Notes under the pieces: generated by a model
What the model saw: only the letters and a program-made list of their open reading frames with translations
Database searches by the model: none
Told to the model about the DNA's origin: nothing
Shown here: positions 21,114 to 34,202 of the stretch, in pieces
How positions within the stretch are numbered: position 1 is the first letter of the stretch
Layout of the letters: each line of letters opens with the position of its first letter
Origin: Rhynchospora pubera
Lineage: Eukaryota > Streptophyta > Magnoliopsida > Poales > Cyperaceae
Reading direction: 5' to 3'
DNA: 64,000 nucleotides
Assembly: GCA_028095005.1 (NCBI GenBank)
Contig: CM051459.1
Span: forward strand, 130,799,657 to 130,863,656
Position numbers and translations under genes: made by a program

Positions 21114-24100
21114 CTAGGCTTTTGGAAAGCCGCGTGAGGATATCCCATGCAATAGCTTGAGAAACCCTAGAAAACTGAGTTTACCATCTGAGTGCCTTAT
21201 CCAATCCTTTAATACCACATGAACAGGAACAGAAGTGCTGAGTCCAAGCTCCTGAAAAGTAAGAAGAACAGTTCCAATCACTGTTGGTACAGTTCTGGTT
21301 AACAACAAAATTCTGGTCAGGACCGCTACAGTTCCTGCTGCTACAATTTAAGGGTTTACTGTATTGATTATGCACACAATAAGCAGCCATGTTCAACCAT
21401 TGATTATGCACTGTAATGTTGTCCCGGTGCAAGCTCTTTAATCATAAATATACCAGTGTCAACCTGGATTGTCCTCAGCTGGTAAATACTGGCAATGGTC
21501 AAGTTACTGGATATCATAGACTGGATACAGCCCTTGATTGGGTATCATAATATTAATCATACCGATGCTAGTTCTTCAATCATTATTGGCCTGTTGCCAT
21601 CTTGGTCGAATATGTCAAAAGCTGTGCGTGCATGGTGTTCCCAGGTTTCAAGGCCTTCCATCTGGTACACACTGATAGCTGCAGCTGCAAACTCATCGAA
21701 ATCTAATTTTCTGTACTGTAGAGAACTCACCTAAACAAGTAATATAAGAAATATAACATATTCATCAGAAATATAGAAATGTAATACACATTTGCAGGTT
21801 TGCACAGAATTTTCTCTAACAAAAACGCACCACATTGACAAAATCGACAACTCTAGAGTCCTTCATTGCTTCCGTAGAGTTTTCCATCAAGGCCTGCATT
21901 GAATACAGTTTCATTCAAAACTCAACAAAAGATAAAAATTATTGACACAGGTCACTTTGCAAAATGAGAACCTGGAAATATTTGACTAAGTTCAGACTTC
22001 AGAGTGTGCAAGAAAAAACTTACATAAGGAAAAATATGCATAAATCAAGCTTGAAAAGAATAAAAATGCAAAAGACTCACTGTTTTAAGGTTTTGTAAAG
22101 AGATGTAGCCATTCTTATTCGGCTCCAACAGCTTAAATTGCTCTTGCAAGTACAATTGTTGTGTTGTTGTCAAAGTCTTTGCAAGTGCCTAAGCAGTAAG
22201 AACCCAAATTGAACAAATAAATAAATATTTTCTTCTAAAAGTCTTTGGTCAAATATAGAGGAAGCAGTTTTTTTTTTTGGTAGGAAAAAAGGGGACTACC
22301 TGTAAAGCCGATTTCCTCAGAGAAGAGGAGCACACATAAGCTCTTATTGACTTGCATATTATGTTATCCAAAGGAATCTTTACTTGATGTGCCTCGCGAA
22401 TCCATGGATGACCTTTTATTAAATGGGAAAAAACCAAAGTCATATACTATTAAATAATAAACTAACCTTTGTACTAAATTACAAACTTAGGACCTCAATT
22501 CATTGCTATTTTAAAAGTTGACTTCATTCGGATGTCTGTGTACGCACAAAGAGGTACCAGTAGCATGAATACATGTATCATGGCAATGGACTATCCCATG
22601 GTAAGTCATGCACCCATGAAGAAGTTTGATGTTGTTCACATCCATTACATCATACATTCATACTTCATACATATATACTTAGCTATGCATGTTTGACTTG
22701 TTAATGTAAGAATGGACCGATCTATGTGTGAGTATGAATGCATTTATTGTTGGATGGATCAGATCTGGGTTCAGGTCCATACATGAACGTTTACACATGG
22801 GCACATGGGAGAATGTGGATGTTTATGTCATAAAGGATCTACATAACGAGGCACGTGCATATCAGCCTATTCAAACAGACAAATTAAAAGTATCAGCTAA
22901 GCAAACATACAAAGAGCTTGTGCGGCTGTCATTCTCTTGCGATAATCTTTATTAAGAAGCCTCTTAACAAAATCCCTGGCCTCTGCTGACAGAGAAGGCC
23001 ATGGTTCCTCCTCAAAGCTGGGCTCAGCCTTGAGAACTGCACGGAATATACCCGACTCTGTACGAGCCCAGAAGGGGCGAGACCCACACAATAAAATATA
23101 AGTGATAACTCCTATACTCCACATATCAGCCTCTGTGCCATAGGATCTTGTCAGAACCTCTGGCGCTACGTAGTAAGCACTTCCTACTATGTCATTCAAC
23201 CTTTCATCTACAAAAAAAATAAAGCCAAATAATATCATTATTCAAGATTTTTGTTGATAACAATAATAATGGTAATGATGATGATTAGGAGGATGGATCG
23301 ATCGTGATGGTGATATAGTAGCAACAATCAAGGAAGAGTTACATCACCAATATAACTTGACAAGAAAGCATGCCAAAAAAATAGTAAATTAAACACCAAG
23401 CAGCACTCTCCCAATACAAGTGGCCTATAACTGTACTATGCTTACCAGGCTTAACAAAGTCAGACAAGCCAAAATCAATAGCCTTCAATGTAGAATCGTC
23501 ATCTTTTAATCCAAAGAGAAAATTCTGAAAATACAAATTATAAAACCTTAATTCCAGAGATGTGTATTCAAATTGAGATATGTATTGTGAATCATTGTGG
23601 AATTGAACCTTTGAATTGTGAATCGAATCATCAGAGTCACTAAAATTTTCTTTAAGCACAATGACAAATATACATATTGCGTACCTCAGGTTTAAGATCC
23701 CGGTGTACCACTCCTTGAAGATGGCAAAATGATACAACACTTAAAATTTGAACAAGAACAGCTTTTGCATCTTCCTCTGAGTACTTCCCTCCCCTATTTT
23801 ATTTTTTCCAAAAGTCAACCAAGACTTTGAGTAGAAGTTCTAATAATTAAAAAAAGAACACCAAAAAGAGAGCCTAAAGGCTTTAAAAGGTACCTCGAGA
23901 GGATCCGATCAAGCAATTCACCTCCTTTGCACAACCTGTGTAAAGAGATAAATATCAGTTATCACTCACCCCCATACATCCACGCTGAAATTTGAAAAGA
24001 ACTGAATTCATGGTCTGTAAGACCATACCAATTGTCATCCGTGACAGTAATACTATGTACTAATCATACTAAAATAAGTCAACAACTATTATTAGTTAGA

Positions 24101-26098
24101 TCTAAAAGTCAAATATGACCTCTGTTTTTCTCGTCATTTTGTGAGACTCATTTATGTTTTACTGTCACTGTACTATTCAGTTTGGGCCATCTAATGTGCG
24201 CTCCTTTTATGAGACTCATTTAGGCCTTGTCAGCCTAGACTTGGGTATGCAAGGTTATAATACTGTGACCCACGACCAGAATAAACTATATTTTTGGAAA
24301 TTAATGAAACATGAGGACAAAGTGCATTTACTTACTCCATGACTATATATACATTTTCATCATCTTCATATGCATCATGGAACTGTACTAAGTGAGCAGC
24401 CCCCGCCAAAGACCTCAAAATTCGAACCTCTCTTCTGACATCTTCTATTCCTATGGCTGTTGTCATCTAAAATGAAATAGACACATAAAAATGATTAAGA
24501 ACTAATACTCAGATATCCTGGTATCTAATGTTATAAAAAGAACCACCAAGTAAACATTGTACGTAAAATAATAATAATAAATTAATAATAATAATAATAA
24601 AATCCCACAATCTAATATTATTGCCAGTTTGCCACCACTTTCTACTAGTGTTTAATTGCATATAGGCCCAGCTTAGTTTTAGCAAAAGAAAATTTAAAAA
24701 AAAAAACACAAAATAGTTTTGTTTTTCAAACTGAAACTCTACAGCAGAAAGAAGGCCCTACAAGCATATCCAAGAAACAGAGCCATAAATGGAGCATCAG
24801 GACAACAGTTCAACAAAAAATTAGCAATTTCTTTTTTCTCATTTGGAGCATTAAATTGAATCCTAAGATAAGCAAACAATTACACACAAGCATGTTTCTC
24901 ATCTATAGCAGATCTTCATCAGATTCTTCTGTCAAACAGTAACAATAATAAAAGGGCTATCCAGCAATAATTTTTTTTTTCAGATGAAGTTATATCAAGT
25001 ATTGTTCCTTTGTAGGTAACAGACTAACAGGTCAAAGATATCCTCATGTGCTGAATAAAATTATATATCCAATTGGTTACCAGAAGAAGTCAACTTGTGC
25101 AATAAACGATGTCCTGACAACTAATCTAAATTTTATTATGCAATGACAGAGAAATTTCAACATCTTCCATTTCTAAAAATTACAGATAACTTAACAGTAT
25201 TGAACACCATCAAAGGTACAAGTACAACATAAAAGTTAATGTTATAATAAATGTGCATTAAAACTACTTAATGTACCAAGGTATTTCTCTACTAAAAAAA
25301 AAAGTACTTTTTTAAAAAGGGCAATGCAAACAAATTATGGGAAATAATTATTCATAATTTACAGAAAACTAAAAAAAAATTAAAAGGACAATGCAAAAAA
25401 TTTACAGCAAATAATTATTCATAATTTGAAACTTTAATGCAGTAAAATAGCTGGATCTCTGAATAAAATCAAAATTAACCATGAACTATTGCAATTTATA
25501 GTTTTCGAATATTTTATAGAAAAATAGCTTAATCAATAATCCATGAGACCATGAATATTATCAAACCACCAAGGAATTGAAATTACCACAATACCTTTGC
25601 TTTAGGGATCACTTTGACAGCTGCCTCTTCTCCTTTCAAATCTCCTTTCTTAGCCTTAGCAACACAAGTATACCCAAAATGCCCCCTTCCCACCACTTCC
25701 CCCAAATCATACTTGGCCGAAAAATTCTTCGAAAATCCGAAACTTTTATCTAATCCCAATTCCTCGCTACCATCTTCTGGAATTGAAGCTTCATTAGGTT
25801 TCACCGATCCGTGTCTTCGCCGAATCAATGCCTTAATGTGTTTAGCAGGAGAAGGAGGTGGGAATGCCTTCTTCAATCGATGAAGAGGTGTAGTGGGTCG
25901 ATTTGGGGTTGAATTGGGATTCAAAGGAGAGGATTTAACTGAGGCGGGAAAGGGGCTTGGGAGGTAAAAAGGGAAGAATTGTTTGGGGCTAGTAGGTCTA
26001 GATTCGAATTGATACTCGTTTGGAGTTTGTGGGTTTTCAAAGATCTCTTCTTGTTGGGTTTGATCTTTGGTTGTTGGTTTTGCGTAACAAAGACCCAT
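21114..26098 (-). CDS. CRK: CDPK-related protein kinase (CRK), 583 aa, 11 exons
   Basis: Exons in transcript order: 26098-25595, 24466-24336, 23935-23894, 23793-23685, 23524-23446, 23207-22911, 22412-22300, 22188-22081, 21893-21831, 21730-21563, 21251-21114; all junctions are GT-AG and the frame closes at TAG. The start MGLCYAKP is chosen over an in-frame ATG 21 codons upstream because Gly2 and the nearby Cys are the myristoylation/palmitoylation signature of CRKs. The variable Pro/Ser-rich N-terminus contains the family block SPAKHIKALIRRRHGSVKPN. Kinase marks: Gly loop GRGHFG 137-142, Lys162, HRD 256-258, DFG 279-281, APE 303-305. The C-terminal region keeps four degenerate EF-hand-like segments (NKNGYIS, LDFDEF, DQDGNRP, HSDGKLS). 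In this family, Ca2+ control is weak or goes through calmodulin. All catalytic residues are present, so it should be an active membrane-bound Ser/Thr kinase. Confidence 0.96.
25310..25440. repeat. Short tandem duplication in kinase intron 1
   Basis: The segment aaataattattcataattta with its gg-caatgcaaa lead occurs twice, about 70 bp apart, inside the 1.1-kb first intron. The intron holds no other feature. Confidence 0.6.
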
Positions 26099-26358
26099 GA
26101 TGAAAGGAATGCAAAAAGGAGGAGAGAATTTGGTGATTAAGTTTGAATTTTGAGAACCCAATACGAGAATAAATGCGTTTTGGAGGGAGTTCTTCGATTT
26201 GCTATTTTTCTCCTTTTCTTAAAAAAGGTCTAGATGGAAATGCAATTGATGGTTGCGATCGAAGAAGAGAAAATCAGAGGAAAGATGCAAACTTACGATC
26301 TAAATATTTCGCTCTATCCTCGTTAGAACAAAAACGCGCACTAGTTAACAATTCATAG

Positions 26359-26500
26359 ACAGAGAAAGACAGAGAGAGAGAGAGAGAGGTGGATGAGCTT
26401 CCTTCCAGGAGGGAAGATGCTGTGCAGGGTGCAGAGAAGGGAATAAAGAATGTGAGAGTGAGGAAGGGGGAGAGAGAGAGAGAAGGGGAAAATTAAAGAA
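26359..26500. repeat. GA-rich leader of the kinase gene
   Basis: Read on the kinase strand this is a CT-rich tract with (GA)n on the plus strand at 26370-26389 and 26470-26484, about 260-400 bases upstream of the start codon. CT-rich leaders are common in plant 5' UTRs; no TATA box is identified. Confidence 0.5.
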
Positions 26501-26560
26501 AGAGACAAAGAAAGCAAAGGAATCCTCGCTCTTTTGCTTTTTAGGTTTTGCCTCTTTCAC

Positions 26561-27481
26561 TTTGTAAGATGTGTTTTTTCAAATAAAACGAGCAATGTTT
26601 GGTTATCTTTTGTTTTGAATTTTTTGTGATAGTTGGAGCACCGCCAGATGACTAATATTAAATATGAAGTAATTTTGTAGTTAGGAAATTAAATTTATCT
26701 TGTGAGTAAATTAATTTTTACTGACAAGTTTACTGTTTCTTCTGTCAGATGCTTTTGTTTATTTTTCTACTAGTCACTTCGATCTATCAATTTATTACAT
26801 CAAAGTACGTGTCAAAGATGACATAGTTTGGTGATCTAATTATTTAATAAGTTTTCCAGATTAAGTGAGAAAACTCAATAATCAGCAGTCTTATCATTTG
26901 AAAAACAATGACAACACGCCCAACTTATGTTTGAATAAGATCATATTAATCTCTCACTTTCTTTGACTGCTTTTTGCCCCTATAACATTTTTTATTTTGG
27001 GATGTAAATATCACCTGGAAGCATACTAAAATAAATTTTTTCCTGAATGAAGGCTTTTTTAGCTTGGCTAGAAAGTAGAAACTGGATGAGAACATTCTAA
27101 AAGTTTATTTAAATTGTTTTTTTTTTTGTATTTGCTTGAAATAAAATCAAGCTTGAGAATTCGTTTTTGACTATTTTTCAAAAGAAACAAGAGATAGACT
27201 TTATCCCAACTTATTGGAGATGAGAGATCCCACGTTTTCAATTGAAGTTTCAAAGTCTAAATTTTGGTTGGTTTGTTTGAAAGAAATATTAAAGGTAAAA
27301 AAAAGATACAAAATCACACATTCTCAGTTCCACACTATCATTCTGTCAATTTATGATGAATTCTGAATTCAGGGACTCCTGATTAATTATATAAAAAAAT
27401 GGGATTCTTCCTACGTACATAATGTTTTGTGAATTTGGAAAGGAATGGGTGCCTATAAGAAACGCATATATTAGACTATTT
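26561..27481. other. Intergenic AT-rich DNA, no gene seen
   Basis: This is the presumed promoter side of the kinase gene. Only A/T runs are seen. Confidence 0.5.
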
Positions 27482-27802
27482 GGGTGTGTTTGAAAGTGTG
27501 GTGAATAAGAATAGAATAGCTTATTTTAGAACAAGAGTGGTGAATAAGAAATATTAAATAATTGCTTATTCTTAGATTAAGAGATGTTGTTTGGGTGGTT
27601 AGTTAAGAATAAGAACAAGAAAAAATATTAAAATAATGATTTGTTGTTGGATGGTTAGCTTATTACATTCTAGTTCCAACATTTTGTTGGAACAAGAATA
27701 AGGACCCGAATAAGCTATTTTGCTTGTTCTAAATGATGTTTGGCAACATCTAGAATTAGCAATTCCGAATAAGACCTTATTCCAAGAGTTCCAAACATCC
27801 CC
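27482..27802. mobile_element. MITE, about 320 bp
   Basis: The imperfect inverted ends gggtgtgtttgaaagtg (left) and gagttccaaacatcccc (right) enclose AT-rich DNA with repeated gaataag/cttattc words that can fold back. Family by ends: Tourist or hAT-like. The target duplication is unclear (T-rich on both sides). Confidence 0.6.
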
Positions 27803-30192
27803 TTTATAAGTGTTCTTTATTTATGTACTAATTAGTGAGAGAGAGAGAAATTATTGGAACGAATTGTTAATGCAGAATAGTTAATGCATTACTGTTACAG
27901 TGTCTCTCTCACAGCCTGTCCACTTTAGATTCCTACAAGTCTATAATACAGTTTCCAAACAGATTTGACCAATGTTTGGTATGGCTTCACAAAGTTCATC
28001 CCAAAAGTAGTAGTTAGTTATGGAAAGTATTAGGTTTTGTTCTTTTTTCGTTTGTTACGAAATGACTAAGAAATTTCATGTTCTTTCACGTTGTTAACAA
28101 GTAGGGTGCGTTTTAGGTTTGCGTCGTTGGATTCAAATAAACTATAGAAATTTTTATTTGACATTTTGGTCGTTTTTCTACGATTGAAGATAATTTGAAT
28201 CTTACATTTTGAATGTATACAAGTATCAGAATCTTCTCTTATCAAAAGCAAAATATTCTTACAAATTAACCTCACCTAATATAAACCATTGTTCGCATGT
28301 TATTACGTACCGAAGAATCGATTTGCATAAAATGAAATATTAATTAAGCAAATTTTAAGCTGTACCTTTTTGTATGCATGTATGATTTAATATGACTAGC
28401 ATAAAGTTTACATGCTCGCATGATTCACATGATATGTCATTAAATAAGTAAAATGAAAATTTTTGTCATGAATACTTTTTTTTAAACAAAAACTATGTAA
28501 TTCTTGGCGTGTTGTTCATGACAAATGAGAAAAAAAAAATTCATTAAAGTTCTTTTTTTAGTTTGAAACAAGACGTTCATGTTATGTACATTCGTGTGTA
28601 GGGTTTACATCCAAATAATAAATATAAAGAATGAATATCATAGAGTGTATGTATTGATTCTTGCTCTATATACATTTTATTCACAACATAATAATGACAA
28701 AATTAATTGCAATGGCGTATTTAAATTTTTTATCGCAATGGCGAGATAATTGGAATGATCTGTCAATATGTGCAATATTTTTTGTATAAAAAATAAAAGG
28801 CTAAAAATAGTTAAAGAAAATTCGAATTTTTCGACCCCAAGAAGCTTGTGTTATGGATTTGCACGTAGGGGACAATTATAATTTCTCAAATCTAAAACGA
28901 CAAACGAATTATTGATTGGGGTACCTAAAGAGTTATATGGGAGACCAAACCTTCCATTAATATTTTGCCTCTTCACCTCTCTATTGTTGTGGAACCAATA
29001 TTTAAGTCCCTTTTTGGATCCTCTGTGGCGCTTTTTAGTTTTGGTTCAACTAGAAATTCACAAATATGGGGTCTTCCCTAAAGCCCAAAAAAATAATAAT
29101 AATAATAAATAAATAAAACGAAGATATAAGATGAAAAATGGCAGCAAATATTCCAGAGTAAAGTAGATACTATGCAGCAAGTATTCTGAAAGATTACTGA
29201 GCTGTAAGAAGACATGTAAATAATTATGAATCATAAAATATGTACGTATAAATTAATCTAATTTTTGTATACTCGGTTTGTAATGCTTGAATTTTTATTA
29301 CTGGATGCACCACACTTAATTTGTGTAAGACCTTTCTATTAGATGCAAAAAAAAGAGAGATTTTTAAAGTGACTTATTAACTAATTATCCTGAGCTTATC
29401 TAGTGTAAATTCGCATAAATTATTCTTAACACTCATTAATTCTAACAAAAATACTCAGCAAGCATTTTAAAAACATTCAAACATAATGTCACATTTTTTT
29501 ATTATAGTTTAAAACAGAACGAAGCAATAAAAAAATCGACCCACTCAATCATTTTATTTTACTGTGTTAAAACTGTTATGACATATCAGGAAAAAAAGAA
29601 AGAAAAGAATTAATTTGGCTCAATTTAGGTCAATCCATTCAGTTATAATTTTGACTTGTGTCATGCACTGGCACTACGAAACCGCTGCATGAAAGGTGGC
29701 AAAGTGTTGGATTACAAGAGATCATACTTGTGCCATCCCAGATTGATTCATTGGTTCCTTCAGCATCAAATGTGTCCACGTGATTTGTTCATGCTAGTTA
29801 AGCCTCTAACCACCAAACTGATTTGGGCCATTTGGTTTTTCTCTGTTGTAGGAGGGGAGAGATGTATTTTCTTTCAATATTGGCATGTCTTGCTATTATT
29901 GGTACCGTAATTTGCACGAGTTCTGCAAGTTTTGGTACCAAGCAAGTTGTAATCAGCTTCTTTTTACTGGGGAGAGCCAATCAACTTTTACTCTTTTAGT
30001 AAAAGAATCAAAAGCCACAAGTAATAAGGCCACTTTTAGTTATATGAATTAATAATACATGTAATTAGATCAAAAAAACTTAAGAATGTTCTATGGTAGG
30101 TTCATTTTTTCAGTCTAATTTGAGCCCTAATAAATCATATCCGTGTATAATTTTAAACGAACAATTTATTTTTCAATCTAATAACAAAAAAA
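27803..30192. other. AT-rich intergenic DNA, no gene seen
   Basis: It holds an AAT microsatellite at about 29091-29118 and many A/T runs. Short ORFs (for example 29656-29910) lack any recognisable family, codon structure or splice context. Confidence 0.6.
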
Positions 30193-30212
30193 TTTAGTTC
30201 ACTCTAAGATAC

Positions 30213-33200
30213 AACAACAACAACAACAACTAAGTCTTTTATCCCAAACAAGTTGGAGTAGGCTAGAAAGAAACCCAACAAGAGAACACATCCAAAAACA
30301 AAAAACAAAACATAAAAAGATACTAATAATAAGACTAGCCATACTAATAATAATACCTCTAATAATAATAGTAATAGTAAAAAACCTAGACCTCATCGTG
30401 ACCTAATAGAGGGACCTACAAACATATGGCATCGCTCTTACCCCTAGGTTCCTAAGTCATGGCTCCGGTACATGAATTGCTAACTTTCAAGGGCTCCTAT
30501 CGATCACCAACTCCTTGGAGACGTTACATTCTTTAAGGTCTCTTTTCACCGCTTCTTCCCATGTTAATCTTGGTCTCCCTCTCCCCCTCCGTGTGTTTTC
30601 GAAATGATTAAGAATTCCGCTACGTACCAGTGCCTCTGGATGTCTGCGTTGGATATGTCCAAACCATCTCAAACGATGTTGGGTCAGCTTCTCCTCTATC
30701 GGTGCAACCCCAAGTCCCCAACCATATCCCGTATGTCATCATTTTTAATCCGATTTTTTCTCGTGTGATCGCAGATCCACCGCAACATACGCATCTCAGC
30801 TACACTCATCTTATGGACATGTCGTCTTTTAGTAGTCCAACATTCTGCACCATACAACATCGCAGGTCTAATCGATGTCCTGTAAACCTTGCTTTTTAGC
30901 TTATGCGGGACTTTTAGGACGCCTGATGCTTGCCGCCATTTCACCCATCCTGCTCTTATCTTGTGACTAACATCTTCATCTATCTCGCCATCGGTCTGCA
31001 GCACCGACCCTAAATATCGAAAGGTGTCTTTCATAAGTACTACATGACCATCTAAACAGATAACTCCATCTACTGGTCGTATTCCACTAAACTCACCCTC
31101 ATATACTCTGTCTTAGTTCTACTAAGTCTAAACCATTTTCACTCTAGAGTTTGTCTCCACAACTCCAATTACCTACTGATCCCCGTCCTACTCTCATCGA
31201 CTAACACCACATCGTCGGCAAAGAGCATACACCAAAGAATCTTTTCCTGTATATCATTCGTGATCTCATCCATCACTAAGGCAAAAATATACGGGCTCAA
31301 AACTGATCCCTGATGTAGTCCTATTTTAATAGGAAAGTCACTAATCACACTATCACATATCTTGATGCAAGTAACAGCACCATCGTAGATGTCTTGGATG
31401 AGGGTAACATACTTCGTGGGGACTTTCTTCTTTTCTAGTGACCACCACTTAACTTTCCTTGGTAATTTGTCATATGCTTTCTCCAAATCAATGAAAACCA
31501 TATGTAGATCCTTCTTTCGCTCCCGATATCTCTCCATCAATTGCCTTATTAGGAAGATGGCCTCCACGGTCGACCTCCCAAGCATAAAACCAAATTGATT
31601 TTTCGAAACGTTTGTCATCTATCTCAAGCGATGCTCTATCACTCTCTCTCCCAAAGCTTCATTGTATGACTCATAAGTTTAATCCCTTTATAGTTTGTAC
31701 AGCTTTGAGCATCCCCTTTATTCTTGAAGATTGGTACTAGAGTGCTTCTCCTCCACGCATCTGGCATCCTATTTGATAGGAAAATGCTATTGAATAGTTT
31801 GGTTAACCAAACTACAGCCACATCTCCGAGGCATCTACATACTTCGATTGGTATGTTATCAGGTCCTAGAGCCTTACCTACTTTCATTCTTTTTAAGGCT
31901 TCTTTTACCTGGGACTCTTGAATTCTACTAACAAAACGTCTATTAGAGTCATCAAAAGAGTCGTTCAGTATAATTCCTAAGTCATCATCCTCTCCATTAA
32001 ATAACTTGTTGAAGTAATCCCTCCACCTATTCTTGATCTCGTCGTCCTTCACTAAAGCCTATCAGTCTCGTCCTTGATGCACTTCACTTGGTTTAAGTCT
32101 CTTGTCTTCCTATCTCGAAACTTGGCTATCTTATACACGTCCTTCTCGCCCTCCTTCATACTCAGCTTCTGGTATAGATCCTCATAAGCCCGACCTCTTG
32201 CTTCGCTCACAGCTTTTTTTGCATTTTTTTAGCTAATTTGTACTTCTGCGCATTGTCCTCGGTCTTGTCATGGTGCAAGCGTTGGTAGCATTCTTTCTTT
32301 TCTTTAATAGTTTTCTGCACTTCGTCGTTCCACCACCAAGTATCTTTAGGTTCGCGGTTGCTTCCTCTAGTAACTCCAAGTTCGCTTCTTCACCTGCTTC
32401 CCACGGACCTTCTTCAGTCATTCTACCCCTAAATATACAAGACACGTCTCCTTTGAGCTTCCACCACTTTGTCCTCGCGACTCGAGCGCCTCTACCTACT
32501 TTAGAACGTAGAGGAAAGCGAAAATCAACCACCACAAGTTTGTGTTGTGAGACAACACATTTTCCAGGTATAACCTTGCAATCCATGCAGGCTCGTTTGT
32601 CCTCTCTCCTAGCAAGAATAAAATCAATCTGGAAAAAGTGTTGGGCACTACTAAAAGTAACTAAGTGGGATTGTCTCTTTCTAAAGAAGGTGTTAGCTAT
32701 CATGAGGTCGTAAGCTTGGCCAAGTTCAAGAAGTCCTCACTTTCTTGGTTCTTATCGCCATATCCAAAACCTCCATGTACCCTCTAAAATCCTCCACTAG
32801 TTTCACCTACATGCCCATTGAAATCTCCTCCGATGAAGAACTTTTCAATGGTTGGCACTTAGTCCCCCCAAAACTAGCTTCACTAGAATAATCATATCCC
32901 CTTGCCTCCGAACATCGACAACTCCATTCTTAAGTCTCTTATCGATTAAGATACCTACTCCATTCCTGCCCCGTTCTTTTCCAGTATACCACAGCTTGAA
33001 ACCGGTGTTCTCCACTTCCTTTGCTTTTTGGCCCGTCCACTTTGTCTCTTGTACGCACAAGATGTTCACACGCCTCCTAATCGCCGTATCCACTAACTCT
33101 CTTAACTTTCCTGTTAGAGACCCTAAATTCCAACTACCTAAACGAATCCTGCTCTCACTGACTATCTTCCTTGCCCCCCGCACCGGTCGTGAAAAGTGCG

Positions 33201-33538
33201 AAGACCCTCACTACTTGCCACTACATCTGGGCGCTGATGTAGCGCGCCGCTAAGGGAGTGACGATCCGGCCCTTGCTCATTTATCACCTTATCCAGGTTC
33301 TGATAAGGCGTGCCATTAAAGGGCCCGACCCTTGCTCATTTATCATCTCATCCGGGTTCCGATAAGACGCGTCGCTAAGAGGATTACGCCCCAACGAAAA
33401 ATAATTGGGTTTCATTTCCATAGAGATGATTGGATTTTTTACGTTGGCTCGCCTAGCCTATCACAACCCTCCTCTTTTTACTCGGATTTGGAACCGAGCT
33501 ATACTAAACAATACAAACAAAGCTTAATATAGGCGGAG
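30213..33538 (-). mobile_element. RTE-type LINE, 3.3 kb, end to end but with broken ORF
   Basis: The element is flanked by a 20-bp direct repeat (tttagttcac-taagatac with one mismatch) at 30193-30212 and 33539-33558, a classic LINE target duplication. Its 3' end on the minus strand is (TTG)6 at 30230-30213, the tail type of plant RTE elements. From 5' to 3' the pieces are an apurinic-type endonuclease (RLGSWNLGSLTGK, VQETKW, about 33183-32845), a basic linker (32703-32233), reverse transcriptase (DLEKAYDKLPR, GLHQGSVLSPYIFALV, CMLFADDVVLV; 32052-31169), and the C-terminal part with RWFGHIQRR and RGRPRLTWE (31034-30487). The order is complete but frames shift and stop between pieces, so it is dead. 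Length fits plant RTE elements. Confidence 0.95.
30487..33183 (-). pseudogene. Broken LINE endonuclease-reverse transcriptase ORF
   Basis: At least five changes of frame or stops interrupt the polyprotein: after 32845, 32233, 31639, 31169 and 30696. The endonuclease Glu in QETKW and the FADD active-site box of the reverse transcriptase remain readable, so decay is moderate. In plant databases such ORFs are often mislabelled craniofacial development protein 2. It cannot make a full product without repair; pieces may be recent missense and indel damage. Confidence 0.9.
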
Positions 33539-33919
33539 TTTAGTTCACTATAAGATACGCGTAAAATTAACATTATGTGATGTACATAGTAGCCAAATAT
33601 CTTATACATATATAGAGAACTCACACAAAAGAGGACTTTATTGCGTATATATCTTATTATTATTTTTTTATACAAGATCGAGCAATCATGTAAAATTGAC
33701 AAAAACTCAAAAAAGACTTGTTATGTACAGGGGTTGATATTTGAAACATCAAATGGTGACGCTTACTTAATAGTTTGATTACTCTCTAGCTCCATCATTA
33801 ATAAAGCGTGTTCAAATCTATCTATATTCAACTTGACAATATGCCTTTGACAATGCTTTAATTGTACGTCGCTTGCGCAACAAATTTATATGTTCCATAT
33901 AAATTTCATAATACAATTA

Positions 33920-34202
33920 GGTTCGGTTTGGATGGTGTAGGAATAAGAGAAATAAGGTTTTATTTGGATTCTATTTGGGAAGAAAGAAAGAAGAGAATAA
34001 AAGAATAAATTTATTATAAACAATTCAAACTCTTCACAAAGTTACACACTTCCCAGTACTTCTTCCCTTCTTCCCACACCTTATCCAAACAGAGTTATGG
34101 GAAGAAGTATTGGAAAGTGTATAACTTTGTGAAGAGTTTGAATTGTTTATAATAAATTTATTCTCTTATTTCCTTATTCCCACACCTCATCCAAACAGAG
34201 CC
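33920..34202. mobile_element. Tourist-like MITE with an internal inverted duplication, 283 bp
   Basis: TTA flanks both ends (33917-33919 and 34203-34205), the PIF/Harbinger target. The ends are ggttcggtttggatgg and ccatccaaacagagcc-type inverted copies (right end catccaaacagagcc). Inside, the segment caaactcttcacaaagttac is followed by its own reverse complement about 100 bases later, giving arms of about 75 bp around a second ccttatccaaacagag terminus. It looks like two head-to-head copies of the 20058 family. Confidence 0.85.

Noticed and set aside
25583..25595. Kinase exon 1 extended past its donor
   Set aside because: The frame runs into intron 1; GT at 25594-25593 and the conserved MTTAI continuation in exon 2 define the junction.
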